A stretch of 40,672 nucleotides of DNA, taken from NCBI GenBank assembly GCA_903970475.1, contig CAJCIQ010000035.1, positions 1-40,672 of the forward strand, given 5' to 3'. Under the pieces are notes generated by a model. That model had not been told where the DNA came from. It saw only the letters and a list, made by a program, of their open reading frames with translations, and did not search any database. The position numbers and the translations under genes are program-made. Below are positions 8,167 through 17,051 of the stretch, one piece after another; the first letter of the stretch is position 1, and each line of letters opens with the position of its first letter. The stretch is from Beijerinckiaceae bacterium (lineage in GTDB: Bacteria; Bacteroidota; Bacteroidia; Chitinophagales; Chitinophagaceae).

Positions 8167-8941
8167 CTTGGTTCAAGCAGATCTGGCCTGGGGCAATATC
8201 CCTCAGAACCTGGACCATATCGGCAATATGATCAAAGGCCATACTGGGCCAATGGAAGTTGTTTTTCTTCCCGAAATGTTCAGCACTGGCTTTATGATGG
8301 AGCCCGAGCGCCTGGCCGAAACCATGGATGGACAAGCCGTCAATTGGATGAAACAACTAGCGGAGCAAAAGAAGATCATCCTAACGGGTAGTCTGGCCAT
8401 CAAGGAGGAAGGCCATTTCCTGAACCGGCTGGTGTGGGCGCTCCCCAATGGACAATTGGGCACCTACGATAAAAGGCACCTGTTTGCTTATGCCGATGAA
8501 GACGAGCACTATTCCGCCGGAGCCCGCCGCCTGGTTGCCTCTGTAAAAGGATGGAAAATCAACCTCCAGATCTGTTATGACCTACGTTTCCCCGTATGGG
8601 CACGAAATCAGATTAACGAGCACGGAGAATCCGAATACGACGTCCTTGCCTACGTCGCCAACTGGCCCAGGGCCAGAAGCCTGGCCTGGAAAACCCTGCT
8701 CCAGGCCAGGGCCATTGAAAATCAGTGTTACGTGATCGGTCTTAACAGGGTAGGAAAGGATGGGAACAACATAGACTATTCCGGTGACAGCATGGTTATT
8801 GATCCCTTGGGCGAAATCCTTTACCACGGACCAGATACCGAAGACGTCACCACCGTTATACTTGAGAAATCAAGATTGGAGGAAATAAGGGGTCGCCTTC
8901 CTTTCCTTAGGGATGCAGACCAATTTCAAATAACAATTTAA
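8147..8941 (+). CDS. Carbon-nitrogen hydrolase, omega-amidase (YafV/NIT2) type
   Basis: Nitrilase-superfamily amidase, probably hydrolysing 2-oxoglutaramate or 2-oxosuccinamate in the cytoplasm (inferred from the YafV-like pattern). The catalytic triad is visible: Glu43 in FLPEMFSTGF, Lys109 in YDKRHLF and Cys143 in LQICYDLRFPVWAR. The CYDLRFP-x-W-x-RN motif is characteristic of the YafV/omega-amidase branch. Length 264 is normal. ATG 8147 gives the expected N-terminal beta strand. nagA follows after 21 bases, so the two are probably cotranscribed, although the reactions are not obviously linked beyond nitrogen metabolism. Confidence 0.9.
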   Translation: MSTLSVTLVQADLAWGNIPQNLDHIGNMIKGHTGPMEVVFLPEMFSTGFMMEPERLAETMDGQAVNWMKQLAEQKKIILTGSLAIKEEGHFLNRLVWALPNGQLGTYDKRHLFAYADEDEHYSAGARRLVASVKGWKINLQICYDLRFPVWARNQINEHGESEYDVLAYVANWPRARSLAWKTLLQARAIENQCYVIGLNRVGKDGNNIDYSGDSMVIDPLGEILYHGPDTEDVTTVILEKSRLEEIRGRLPFLRDADQFQITI

Positions 8942-8962
8942 GGCTCGTATATACGGCAACGC

Positions 8963-10153
8963 ATGAAAACCCTATTTTATAACGGGACCATCTACACAGG
9001 TTATGCGGTCATAGAAAATGGGGCCGTTCTCACGGAGGATGGCATCATCAAAGGCATGTGGCCCGGGCCGGTGGGCCTAGCAAGCGCCGCGGGCGCGGAC
9101 ACGGCGGGCTCAGCAAGCGCCACAGGCGTGGGCACCAACCCGACTGAAATGGCCCACACCCATGACGCCGACATCTATATCGACCTGCAAGGCCAAGCCC
9201 TTGCTCCTGCCTTCATAGACCTGCAAGTCTATGGTGGGAATGGACAATTCTTTACCAACCATCCTTCTTTTTCCTCCATAGAAGCCACTTACCAATATTG
9301 CCTTTCCGGAGGTGCCGCCTATTTTCAGCCCACCATGGCTACCCAATCCGATGAGCTGATGGACCTGGCCATAGCCGCAGTAGCGGATTACCAAACTAAA
9401 GGTGGCCAAGGTTTAATTGGATTGCACCTGGAAGGACCCTATATCAACCCGGTTAAAAGGGGGGCCCACGTGCTGGAATACATACAGGTTCCCCAAAAAA
9501 ATAAAGTTGCCGAATTAATCACCAAAGCCGGCAAGCACCTCAGCATGATGACGGTGGCCCCTGAACGCTGCACCCCGGAAGTCATCCAACAACTCCTGCT
9601 GGCCGGTGTGGCACTCTCTGCCGGTCACAGCAACGCGACCTACGAAGAAGCCCTCAGTGGGTTTGCTCAAGGGATCAGGGCCGCCACTCATCTCTATAAT
9701 GCTATGTCCCCCCTTAACCATAGGGCTCCCGGATTGGTAGGAGCCATTTTGGAGAAAGCCATACCCTACGCCAGCATTGTCGTTGACGGGCATCATGTAG
9801 ACTGGGCTGCGATCAAGATCGCCAAACAGTTATTAAAAGACAAACTATTCCTGATCACAGACTCAGTAGTAACCAACAACGAAGGCGTATACCAGCACCA
9901 ATTGGAAGGAGATAAATACGTACTGCCGGATGGCACCCTCTCTGGCTCTGCGCTCACGATGATCCAAGCGGTTCAGCACTGCGTAGAGAAAGTAGGCATA
10001 TCATTGGAGGAATCCTTACGAATGGCCTCCCTATATCCGGCCAGGGTGATGGGGTTGGAAAACAGATTAGGATCAATCGAACCGGGCAAAGAGGCTACCC
10101 TGGTATGGTTTGACAAAGACTACCGGGTGAAGAAAGTCTGGGTGCGTCAGTAG
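8963..10153 (+). CDS. nagA: N-acetylglucosamine-6-phosphate deacetylase NagA
   Basis: NagA deacetylates GlcNAc-6-phosphate to glucosamine-6-phosphate in the cytoplasm. Family sites are intact: HLEGPYINP with metal-binding Glu157, SAGHSNA (His222), ATHLYNAM (His243), a VDGHHVD segment near 275-280 and catalytic Asp300 in LITDSV. Length 396 is slightly above usual because of an Ala/Gly/Ser/Thr-rich insertion at about residues 35-68, between the N-terminal beta sandwich strands. Its DNA contains an imperfect 33-base in-frame duplication. The role fits the GH20 hexosaminidase at 30-32 kb, which would supply GlcNAc or GalNAc. The stop is 36 bases from the convergent S41 gene. Confidence 0.95.
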   Translation: MKTLFYNGTIYTGYAVIENGAVLTEDGIIKGMWPGPVGLASAAGADTAGSASATGVGTNPTEMAHTHDADIYIDLQGQALAPAFIDLQVYGGNGQFFTNHPSFSSIEATYQYCLSGGAAYFQPTMATQSDELMDLAIAAVADYQTKGGQGLIGLHLEGPYINPVKRGAHVLEYIQVPQKNKVAELITKAGKHLSMMTVAPERCTPEVIQQLLLAGVALSAGHSNATYEEALSGFAQGIRAATHLYNAMSPLNHRAPGLVGAILEKAIPYASIVVDGHHVDWAAIKIAKQLLKDKLFLITDSVVTNNEGVYQHQLEGDKYVLPDGTLSGSALTMIQAVQHCVEKVGISLEESLRMASLYPARVMGLENRLGSIEPGKEATLVWFDKDYRVKKVWVRQ

Positions 10154-10189
10154 AGAGCGCAGACCAGCACCAGACCGGCCCAGCGGCCC

Positions 10190-11710
10190 TCAGTAGGGGG
10201 CAAAAGCCAACCCGTGCAATCCAATCAACTCCGCCACCTTCTTCATTTTAGGGTCTACCGCCCCGCGTATATCGGCGGTCGTGGGGATTACTTCAATATC
10301 CGGTAGTACGCCCCGCCCATCTTTAGGAGACTTATGGTTGATGATCATGCGGAACAGGGGCAATGACACCCTCAATCCCGTATTGGGTAAAGTCGCTTCT
10401 GTAATGAACACCCCGTCATTTCCATAGTAGCCTCCGCCGGTTTCTTCACCCACCACAGTGACGCCCGGCGTCCCTTTCATGTTGGCAGCAAAGATGGAGG
10501 CCGCTGAAAAGGTGAATCCGCCAGTAAGGATATAAACTTTGCCCTGGTAATGGTTTTTCTTAGTCGGGGTATAGGTCTTACCTGCAAAATAAGAGAACCT
10601 GTAACGTCCCTCCGCCTCCTTATGGGTCAGGAAGGTCATGCCCAACTGATACAAAAACCCCTTATCCAGGTATCCTTTATAGGATAGGTGACGCGTCCCT
10701 GAATAAATGGAATCGGTAAACACAAATGGGTCTTGTTTGAGGTATTCGGCCAGGCAGATCGCTGTGCGGATTACCCCACCCGTGTTGACCCTTAAATCGA
10801 TGACCAGGTTGGGCACCTTCTCCTTTTTGAGGGTTTTAAAACTTTGACGGATAAAGCTCCTGCTCACGCCATCTGCAAAACTGCGGATATTCAAAACGGC
10901 CAATTGACCAGAGCTATCAATTTGCAGGTATCGCATGCGTTCCAACTCCTCCCTTTTGGAAAACCGGTAAGGGGCGCCCATTTCCCAGATCTTTAAAGCC
11001 TCGGCCAGGGAAGTATCCCGTTGAAGGTCATAGGCCTTTACCGGAGCGGTGAAAGGCTCCGCGCCGGGACGACTGACGCCTACGTTGTAAATGGAGTCCC
11101 TTCCGAATATGTTTTGGTAAAACAGCGGAAAATCTCCGCTGATCCTCTGGTAAGCGAAGTTATAAGCGTATCCGTCCACAGACAAGAAGCGTTTCATGGA
11201 GTCAATCAGCTTAGGCGCAGGAATCCCGTTGATCTGGGTTAATATATCCCCTGCCTTAAACAACGTGTCCTTCACATAAGGGTTAAAAACAAGGGCCAAT
11301 TGAGGTTGGGGGTTGTCCCCCAGGATTTTTACCTGAAAGGGAAATTGAGGCGCTTCATGCACCGACTCATAATAGTCCATTTGTTTGCTCGCCCTTACAC
11401 CTGTATGACCACAACGGATATGGGCCAGGGTGGAAGCAATCAGGTTCTTGAAAGCCGCTTCCGTCATGGGTGTTCGGATAGAGGCGGCCGCCTGATCGAA
11501 ATAATAATCCATACTATCCTTTGGCGTATACCAATACAAGGAAGGATGATCTGCTTCAAGGATCTTACGCATGAGGTTAAAATCCTTAAGCAAAACCGTT
11601 GGAGCATATGTCGTTTCAGGGGTATATCCTGTCATTCTGGAGGAGGCACACCCAACCATAAGGGCAGCGGTCAACCACAGCAAAACCAGGATAGGGTAAG
11701 GTCTTTTCAC
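10190..11710 (-). CDS. S41 family peptidase, probable lipoprotein
   Basis: Secreted or membrane-anchored serine peptidase of the C-terminal processing peptidase family. I chose the GTG at 11710 because it gives a compact lipoprotein signal, KRPYPILVLLWLTAALMVGC, with lipid-acceptor Cys21, and starts 16 bases after thiL. An ATG at 11761 in the same frame would add 17 residues, overlap thiL by 35 bases and has a purine-rich stretch upstream. An N-terminal helical domain is followed by a PDZ-like part (about 120-220, with GDILTQING) and the S41 core. The core contains NLVIDLRVNTGG and TGGFTFSAASIFA, with the nucleophile Ser near 402, then GEETGGGYYGN. Substrates are unknown; family assignment is strong. 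Confidence 0.88.
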   Translation of the reverse strand: MKRPYPILVLLWLTAALMVGCASSRMTGYTPETTYAPTVLLKDFNLMRKILEADHPSLYWYTPKDSMDYYFDQAAASIRTPMTEAAFKNLIASTLAHIRCGHTGVRASKQMDYYESVHEAPQFPFQVKILGDNPQPQLALVFNPYVKDTLFKAGDILTQINGIPAPKLIDSMKRFLSVDGYAYNFAYQRISGDFPLFYQNIFGRDSIYNVGVSRPGAEPFTAPVKAYDLQRDTSLAEALKIWEMGAPYRFSKREELERMRYLQIDSSGQLAVLNIRSFADGVSRSFIRQSFKTLKKEKVPNLVIDLRVNTGGVIRTAICLAEYLKQDPFVFTDSIYSGTRHLSYKGYLDKGFLYQLGMTFLTHKEAEGRYRFSYFAGKTYTPTKKNHYQGKVYILTGGFTFSAASIFAANMKGTPGVTVVGEETGGGYYGNDGVFITEATLPNTGLRVSLPLFRMIINHKSPKDGRGVLPDIEVIPTTADIRGAVDPKMKKVAELIGLHGLAFAPY

Positions 11711-11726
11711 ACCAGGATGATTTATG

Positions 11727-12761
11727 TTAAAAGGCTTTCCAGCCCTGGGCGGTAATCTCATGTGTATTACCCCCTTTGGTTATGATTCGTGCTCCTTCTG
11801 CTGCCTCAGCAACATATCCTATCACACTGACCTTTTCTGAGAGAACAATTTTATCATAATCTTCCTGCGCAATGGTGAATACTAACTCATAGTCCTCTCC
11901 CCCGCTAAGGGCGCAGGCTGTAGGATCCAGCTCCAGTTTAAAGGCAAACTGTCTGCTGTCTTCCGCAATAGGTAATTTGTCTTCATAGACGACACAGCCT
12001 ACCTCACTTTGCTTGCATATATGCAACAACTCACTGCTGAGGCCATCGCTAATATCCATCATGGCGGTAGGCTTTATTCCCTGCTCACCCAGGAATTCTA
12101 TGATGTCCTTCCTGGCCTCCGGTTTCAACAACCTGCCTATGATGTAATCCTGTCCTTCCAGATCTGGTTGGATTTGAGGAGATTCAAGATAAATCTTTTT
12201 TTCCCTTTCCAACAAGGTGAGTCCTAAAAAAGCGCCCCCCAGGTCTCCGCTAACGCAGATCAGGTCGCCTTTCTTTGCCCCATTCCTGGTGACAAATTCC
12301 CCCGGTGTTACCTCACCCAGGGCCGTAACACTGATCATCAACCCTTTTTGGGAAGAGCTGGTATCCCCCCCAATAAGGTCAACCCCATAGCGATTGCAGG
12401 CGGCATAAACGCCTTCGTAAAATTCATCCAGGGCCTCCAGGGAGAACCGGTTGCTGAAAGCAATGCTCAAAGTCACCTGGGTTGGAGTGGCATTCATGGC
12501 ATACACATCACTGAGGTTAACAATGATGCTCTTATACCCCAGGTGCTTCAAAGGCGTATACATCAGGTCAAAATGAATTCCCTCCACCAGCAAATCCGTA
12601 GTGACCACGGTTTGTTTTCCAAAATGATCTATGATGGCCGCATCATCTCCAACCCCCAGTATAGTGGAAGCATTGTGGAACTCTATATTCTTAGTCAGGT
12701 GCTCTATGAGGCCAAACTCTCCTAAAGTGGAGATTTCCGTGCGTGTTATCCCTTTATCCAT
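11727..12761 (-). CDS. thiL: Thiamine-monophosphate kinase ThiL
   Basis: ThiL phosphorylates thiamine monophosphate to thiamine diphosphate, the last step of cofactor synthesis. The 344-residue product has the AIRS/PurM-like fold signatures: GVGDDAAII with Asp39-Asp40, a TTDLLVEGIHFD block near 54-65, the NLSDVYAMNA segment near 81-90 that binds Mg-ATP, and MDISDGLSSEL and SGGEDYEL in the C-terminal half. It is preceded by the inositol monophosphatase gene with a 16-base overlap and followed by the S41 gene, so the three minus-strand genes probably share a transcript. No thiamine riboswitch is apparent upstream. Confidence 0.96.
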   Translation of the reverse strand: MDKGITRTEISTLGEFGLIEHLTKNIEFHNASTILGVGDDAAIIDHFGKQTVVTTDLLVEGIHFDLMYTPLKHLGYKSIIVNLSDVYAMNATPTQVTLSIAFSNRFSLEALDEFYEGVYAACNRYGVDLIGGDTSSSQKGLMISVTALGEVTPGEFVTRNGAKKGDLICVSGDLGGAFLGLTLLEREKKIYLESPQIQPDLEGQDYIIGRLLKPEARKDIIEFLGEQGIKPTAMMDISDGLSSELLHICKQSEVGCVVYEDKLPIAEDSRQFAFKLELDPTACALSGGEDYELVFTIAQEDYDKIVLSEKVSVIGYVAEAAEGARIITKGGNTHEITAQGWKAF

Positions 12762-13513
12762 TGTAGCATTTCATTGTGGATGATACCATTGGTAGCCACT
12801 ATCTCCGGTTGATAAGGAGAGTAGGGATTACCTTTAAAATCTGTAACCTTTCCGCCTGCTTCTTCGACGATTAACCAACCCGCTGAACTATCCCATGCCT
12901 TCAATGTATGCTCATAAAAAGCATCGAAGCGCCCGGCGGCTACCCAACAAAGGTCTATGGCTGCGGAGCCCAGTCTGCGAAGCGGAACCCCTTTTCGAAG
13001 AAAACGTTCGAATACCTGTAAAGGGCCGTTGGGTATATCAAGGTAAGCGTATGGGAACCCAGTAACCACACAACTGGTCTGAACCTGGGCAGCGGTAGAA
13101 ACGGAGATCTTCTTTTCATTCAGGGTAGCCCCAAAGCCTTTTTCAGCGAAAAAGAACTCATGCATGATGGGATTAAAAACAGCGCCCAATATCATTTCCC
13201 CATCTCTTTCCAGTCCGATGCTTACACAACAAAGGGGAATACCGTTGGCAAAATTCACCGTCCCGTCTATGGGATCAATAATCCATTTGTATACCGAGTT
13301 CTGAGGTAGCTCTCCCACTTCTTCACTGAGGATATAATGATCCGGGAACTCGCTTCGGATGACTTCTATGATGGCCGCTTCTGATTCTTTATCCGCTTGG
13401 GTAACCAGGTCATTGACGTTTTCCTTGTGGGAGACCTCAAATGAGCCGTTGAAATAGTGTTGCAGAACCTTCGCCCCTGCTTCTGTCGCCCTGAGCAATG
13501 TCGATTTAAGCAT
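12746..13513 (-). CDS. Inositol monophosphatase family protein (SuhB-like)
   Basis: Mg-dependent, Li-sensitive type phosphomonoesterase acting on inositol-1-phosphate or similar sugar phosphates. The 255-residue product (ATG 13513; TTG 13519 would add two residues) has the family metal site: SEEVGE near 63-68, WIIDPIDGTVNFANG near 77-91 and AWDSSAGWLIVEEAGG in the C-terminal half. It is first in the operon with thiL. An exact -7 box, TATATTTG, ends three bases before the start codon. Exact substrate is not decidable from sequence. Confidence 0.93.
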   Translation of the reverse strand: MLKSTLLRATEAGAKVLQHYFNGSFEVSHKENVNDLVTQADKESEAAIIEVIRSEFPDHYILSEEVGELPQNSVYKWIIDPIDGTVNFANGIPLCCVSIGLERDGEMILGAVFNPIMHEFFFAEKGFGATLNEKKISVSTAAQVQTSCVVTGFPYAYLDIPNGPLQVFERFLRKGVPLRRLGSAAIDLCWVAAGRFDAFYEHTLKAWDSSAGWLIVEEAGGKVTDFKGNPYSPYQPEIVATNGIIHNEMLQWIKG

Positions 13514-13516
13514 AGA

Positions 13517-13524
13517 CAAATATA
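13517..13524 (-). promoter_or_regulatory. Exact TAnnTTTG -7 box before the inositol monophosphatase gene
   Basis: On the minus strand TATATTTG is followed by TCT and the ATG. It lies in a 39-base divergent gap that also holds an oppositely oriented box for the glycosyltransferase. Confidence 0.5.
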
Positions 13525-13538
13525 CGCCCGTTTTGCCT

Positions 13539-13546
13539 TATGTTTG
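13539..13546 (+). promoter_or_regulatory. Exact TAnnTTTG -7 box before the glycosyltransferase gene
   Basis: TATGTTTG ends six bases before ATG 13553. It is paired with the divergent TATATTTG at 13524-13517. Confidence 0.5.
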
Positions 13547-13552
13547 TCCACC

Positions 13553-14752
13553 ATGGAGCTCTGCGTCATAATCGTCAGCCTGAATGTCAAGCCCTACCTG
13601 GATCACTGCCTCCGCTCCCTTTGCGAAGCCCTCAAAGGAATAGATGCGGAAGTCTGGGTAGTGGACAACGCATCTACAGACGATACGACTACCTGGCTGC
13701 CCAAAGCTTATCCCCAGGTAAGGCTTTTAGCCGGCAATGAAAATCTGGGATTCAGCAAAGCCAACAATCTTCCCCTGAACCAAACGAATGCCTCCTTCAC
13801 CTTGTTTCTCAATCCAGACACCATACTGGAAGACCAATGCCTGCACCAATGCTTGTCTTATATGAAAGCCCATCCGGAAGCAGGGAGCCTCGGCCTGAGA
13901 ATGATCAATGGGAAAGGGGCTTTTCTTAAAGAGTCCAAAAGAGGAATACCAACACCAAGCGCTGCTTTTTTCCAAATGAGTGGACTAGCCAACGCCTTTC
14001 CCGCAAATCCCCTGATGGCAGCCTATCATGCGGGGCACTTAGATGAATGGACTACACAGGCAGTGCCCATTCTTTCGGGGGCGTTTTTATTGGTTCGCCA
14101 GGAAGTATTGAAGACTACCGGAAGTTTTGACGAGCGTTTTTTCCTATACGGAGAAGACATCGATTTAAGCTATAGGATTTTAAAGGCAGGTTGGACCAAC
14201 ATATTCTTTGCAGACACCACCTTGATTCACTTTAAGGGACAAAGCACCAATAAAAAGAGTGCTGCTTACAGGACCCATTTCTTCGGCGCCATGTCCCTGT
14301 TTGTGCAAAAGTACTACCGGGGGCCGTCGGCCTTAGCTTACCGGGTCCTGCTCCAAACCGGCATCCTCTTACAAAAGGGCCGGTTTAAGTTATTCCCTCC
14401 TGCTCAAACAGTCACCCCGACTACTAAGTATACCCGCTGCCTTTTATGGGGGTCAGATGACGATACCCAGGATTTTTTAACCAAATACGAGGCTTCAGGT
14501 ATTAGCCTGGAAAGGGTGACCACTTTAATAGGACCCCCTGTCCCTGATGCCTCCGTGGTATTTTGTCTGGGCCAAAGGAGTTATACGGATGCGATTCGTT
14601 TGATGAGTCAACCCCTTTGGAAATCCCCAGCCTTCTTTTACCATAGACACAGCGATTTCCTGATCGGACCAGACAAAAACTGGCCTAGTCCCTTCCGGAA
14701 GAAACAAGGACCGGGAACAGATCCGGGGCCAGGGAACAGCATATTTGTATAA
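13553..14752 (+). CDS. Glycosyltransferase family 2, rhamnosyltransferase-like
   Basis: GT-A fold enzyme transferring a sugar, probably to a surface polysaccharide precursor. The start is ATG 13553; the longer open frame to 13457 only overlaps the divergent gene. The 399-residue product shows ELCVIIVSLNV at the N-terminus, VVDNASTDDTT near 40-50 for nucleotide-sugar binding, LGFSKANN, the DxD-type LFLNPDT near 90, and SGAFLLVRQEV...FDERFFLYGEDIDLSYR near 180-215 with the catalytic-loop acidic residues. The C-terminal 120 residues do not match anything I recognise. No other polysaccharide genes are adjacent, so the acceptor is unknown. Confidence 0.9.
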   Translation: MELCVIIVSLNVKPYLDHCLRSLCEALKGIDAEVWVVDNASTDDTTTWLPKAYPQVRLLAGNENLGFSKANNLPLNQTNASFTLFLNPDTILEDQCLHQCLSYMKAHPEAGSLGLRMINGKGAFLKESKRGIPTPSAAFFQMSGLANAFPANPLMAAYHAGHLDEWTTQAVPILSGAFLLVRQEVLKTTGSFDERFFLYGEDIDLSYRILKAGWTNIFFADTTLIHFKGQSTNKKSAAYRTHFFGAMSLFVQKYYRGPSALAYRVLLQTGILLQKGRFKLFPPAQTVTPTTKYTRCLLWGSDDDTQDFLTKYEASGISLERVTTLIGPPVPDASVVFCLGQRSYTDAIRLMSQPLWKSPAFFYHRHSDFLIGPDKNWPSPFRKKQGPGTDPGPGNSIFV

Positions 14753-14759
14753 TATCCCG

Positions 14760-14767
14760 TACGTTTG
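14760..14767 (+). promoter_or_regulatory. Exact TAnnTTTG -7 box before the GH3-domain gene
   Basis: TACGTTTG lies 31 bases before ATG 14799, with a TTTG at 14744-14747 upstream. A perfect 12-bp palindrome, CTTAAGCTTAAG, occupies 14786-14797, one base before the start codon. Confidence 0.5.
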
Positions 14768-14798
14768 TAACCTTAACGTAATAACCTTAAGCTTAAGA

Positions 14799-16325
14799 AT
14801 GGCTTTACTGGAGTTTAAATTGCCCAAAAATTTTAAAAAGGCGCTGAGGCTCCCAACTTACTCCCCTAAAAGGCAGCAAGTCAGGGTGTTGAAGAAGTTG
14901 TTGAAGAAGGCGCGCTTTACGGAATTCGGCCAAAAGTACCGTTTTGACGAGCTCCTGCTCAATAAGAATCCTACCCAACTGTTTCAGGAATTTGTGCCCA
15001 CATATAACTATAATAAGATCTATAACGAATGGTGGCACAAAACGCTGGAAGGTAAGCCAGACATATGCTGGCCGGGGGTCATCAAATATTTCGCCCTGTC
15101 CAGCGGTACCTCTGAGGCCGCCAGCAAATACATACCCATCACCAAAGACATTATCCGTTCCAATAAACTGACCATGTTCCGCCATTTCCTGACCCTCACC
15201 GGATATCAGGACATTCCCGTGAAATCCATTGGTAAAGGATGGTTGATGTTGGGCGGAACAACAGACCTTCAGAAGGGACCGACCTACTATGCGGGTGACC
15301 TGAGCGGCATATCCGCCACCAAAGTGCCCTTCTGGTTTCAACCTTTTTATAAGCCTGGAAAAAGCATTTCCAAAACCAAAGACTGGAACCTGAAGCTGGA
15401 CAAAATCGTAGAAGAAGCCCCCAACTGGGATATAGGCTTCGTCGTCGGTGTGCCTGCCTGGATACAATTGGTCATGGAAAAGATCATAGAACGCTATAAC
15501 CTCAACACTATTCATGATATATGGCCCAACCTTGCTTTTTTCGTGCACGGTGGGGTGGCCTTTGAACCTTATAAGAAGGGATTTGAACGATTACTGGCCA
15601 AACCCCTTACCTATATAGAAACCTATCTGGCCTCAGAAGGCTTTATCGCTTACCAGGATAAGCAGTACGCCAAGGGTATGAAGCTGGTTACCGGCAACAA
15701 CATTTTCTTTGAATTTGTGCCCTTCGATGACCAGAACTTTGACAGCGATGGCAACATGACAGACACCGCCCGCCCTCTGCTGCTCCATGAGGTGGAAGAG
15801 GGAAAGGATTATGCCATCCTGCTCAGCACCAACGCCGGAACCTGGCGCTACCTCATCGGAGATACGGTAAAGTTCACCGATAAGCGCAGAGCAGAAATCG
15901 TCATCACCGGGAGGACCAAACACTTCCTCAGCCTGGTGGGAGAACACCTGAGCGTGGACAATATGAATAAGGCGGTAAAGCTCGTGGCCGAAGAACGCAA
16001 CCTGTCCATACCCGAGTTCACCGTTGCCGGAGAGCCGGCAGGTTCCTTCTTTATGCACCACTGGTGGCTAGGCTGTGACCAATGTGCCGATAAGACAGAA
16101 TTAGCAACCCATATTGACGCGACCCTTAAGGAGCTCAACGACGATTATGCCGTTGAAAGGGAAAGCGCCTTAAGAGAAATCAAGCTGGATGTACTGCCAG
16201 AAGATAAATTCATGGAATTCATGAGGTTGAAAGGGAAGGTCGGTGGCCAGCATAAATTCCCCCGGGTATTGAAGGGTAAAACCCTCCAGGAGTGGAAGCA
16301 ATTTTTGGAAACAGGAGCCGTTTAG
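14799..16325 (+). CDS. GH3 auxin-responsive promoter family protein (acyl-adenylate ligase fold)
   Basis: Bacterial homologue of plant GH3 acyl acid-amido synthetases, in the ANL adenylating superfamily. It is expected to activate a carboxylic acid with ATP and pass it to an amine or other acceptor; the bacterial substrate is not established. The 508-residue product carries the ATP motif LSSGTSE at 100-106, a YLASEGFIAYQ segment near 280 and IGDTVKFT near 358, followed by VITGRTKHFLSLVGEHLS, which corresponds to the conserved C-terminal adenylation region. ATG 14799 is preferred over the open frame to 14745, which runs through the promoter box. Confidence 0.9.
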   Translation: MALLEFKLPKNFKKALRLPTYSPKRQQVRVLKKLLKKARFTEFGQKYRFDELLLNKNPTQLFQEFVPTYNYNKIYNEWWHKTLEGKPDICWPGVIKYFALSSGTSEAASKYIPITKDIIRSNKLTMFRHFLTLTGYQDIPVKSIGKGWLMLGGTTDLQKGPTYYAGDLSGISATKVPFWFQPFYKPGKSISKTKDWNLKLDKIVEEAPNWDIGFVVGVPAWIQLVMEKIIERYNLNTIHDIWPNLAFFVHGGVAFEPYKKGFERLLAKPLTYIETYLASEGFIAYQDKQYAKGMKLVTGNNIFFEFVPFDDQNFDSDGNMTDTARPLLLHEVEEGKDYAILLSTNAGTWRYLIGDTVKFTDKRRAEIVITGRTKHFLSLVGEHLSVDNMNKAVKLVAEERNLSIPEFTVAGEPAGSFFMHHWWLGCDQCADKTELATHIDATLKELNDDYAVERESALREIKLDVLPEDKFMEFMRLKGKVGGQHKFPRVLKGKTLQEWKQFLETGAV

Positions 16326-16357
16326 CTTTTCTTAATTTTACAGGCATTGATATTCAC

Positions 16358-16996
16358 ATGATCCAAGCTTTATTGAAAGGATTGTTCTTGGCTTTGCTGT
16401 TGACCATTTCGGTAGGACCCGTCATTTTCGCCATACTCAAACAAAGCATCAACAATGGCCATAAGGGAGGGATAAGTTTTATCCTGGGCGTATCGGCCAG
16501 TGATATCACCTTAGTCGTACTGGCCAATGCTTTTACCACCGTATTCGATTCCATTAAGAAATACAGCAACGAATTGGGGGTCGTGGGTTGCACCATGCTC
16601 ATGATCATGGGGGTCTATTACCTGTTTTTCAAAAAGGTCAAAAAAGCAGAAGTAGGAGATGTCAAACCAACCTTCCGCAAAAGGGATTATGCCCGTATTT
16701 TCCTGAGTGGTTACTTCATGAACTGCCTGAATCCTGCCGTGCTGTTGTTTTGGTTTACCTGTTCAACCGCTTTTGCTACCATAAGCCTGACCGATAAGAT
16801 TGTATTGTTTTCTACCTGTCTGGGGTTGAACCTGCTGGCCGATTTTACAAAAGTCTTCCTGGCCAACAGGATCAGGACCCGACTGACACATCATAATATA
16901 TTAATAATCAATAAGTTATCTGGACTGATCCTCGTGGGGTTCGGCATGTTTATCCTCTATGGTATCTTGTTCCTCAAACAAACAGTGGTCAAATGA
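16358..16996 (+). CDS. LysE/RhtB family amino acid exporter
   Basis: Inner-membrane protein of 212 residues with about six hydrophobic helices, matching LysE-type exporters. The diagnostic N-terminal block LLTISVGPVIFAILKQSINNGHKGG (first helix and following loop) is present at about residues 13-37. ATG 16358 begins the first helix; the upstream open frame overlaps the GH3-domain gene. Cargo is not predictable. It follows the GH3-domain gene by 32 bases and may share its transcript. Confidence 0.87.
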   Translation: MIQALLKGLFLALLLTISVGPVIFAILKQSINNGHKGGISFILGVSASDITLVVLANAFTTVFDSIKKYSNELGVVGCTMLMIMGVYYLFFKKVKKAEVGDVKPTFRKRDYARIFLSGYFMNCLNPAVLLFWFTCSTAFATISLTDKIVLFSTCLGLNLLADFTKVFLANRIRTRLTHHNILIINKLSGLILVGFGMFILYGILFLKQTVVK

Positions 16997-17051
16997 AATA
17001 TGGGTTGTTGACCGGTGACCACACCCAAATCCTAGATTAACCCAAATCCCT

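Noticed and set aside
10154..10189. Terminator between convergent nagA and the S41 gene
   Set aside because: Only a 4-bp GGCC self-pairing is visible and no T-run follows.
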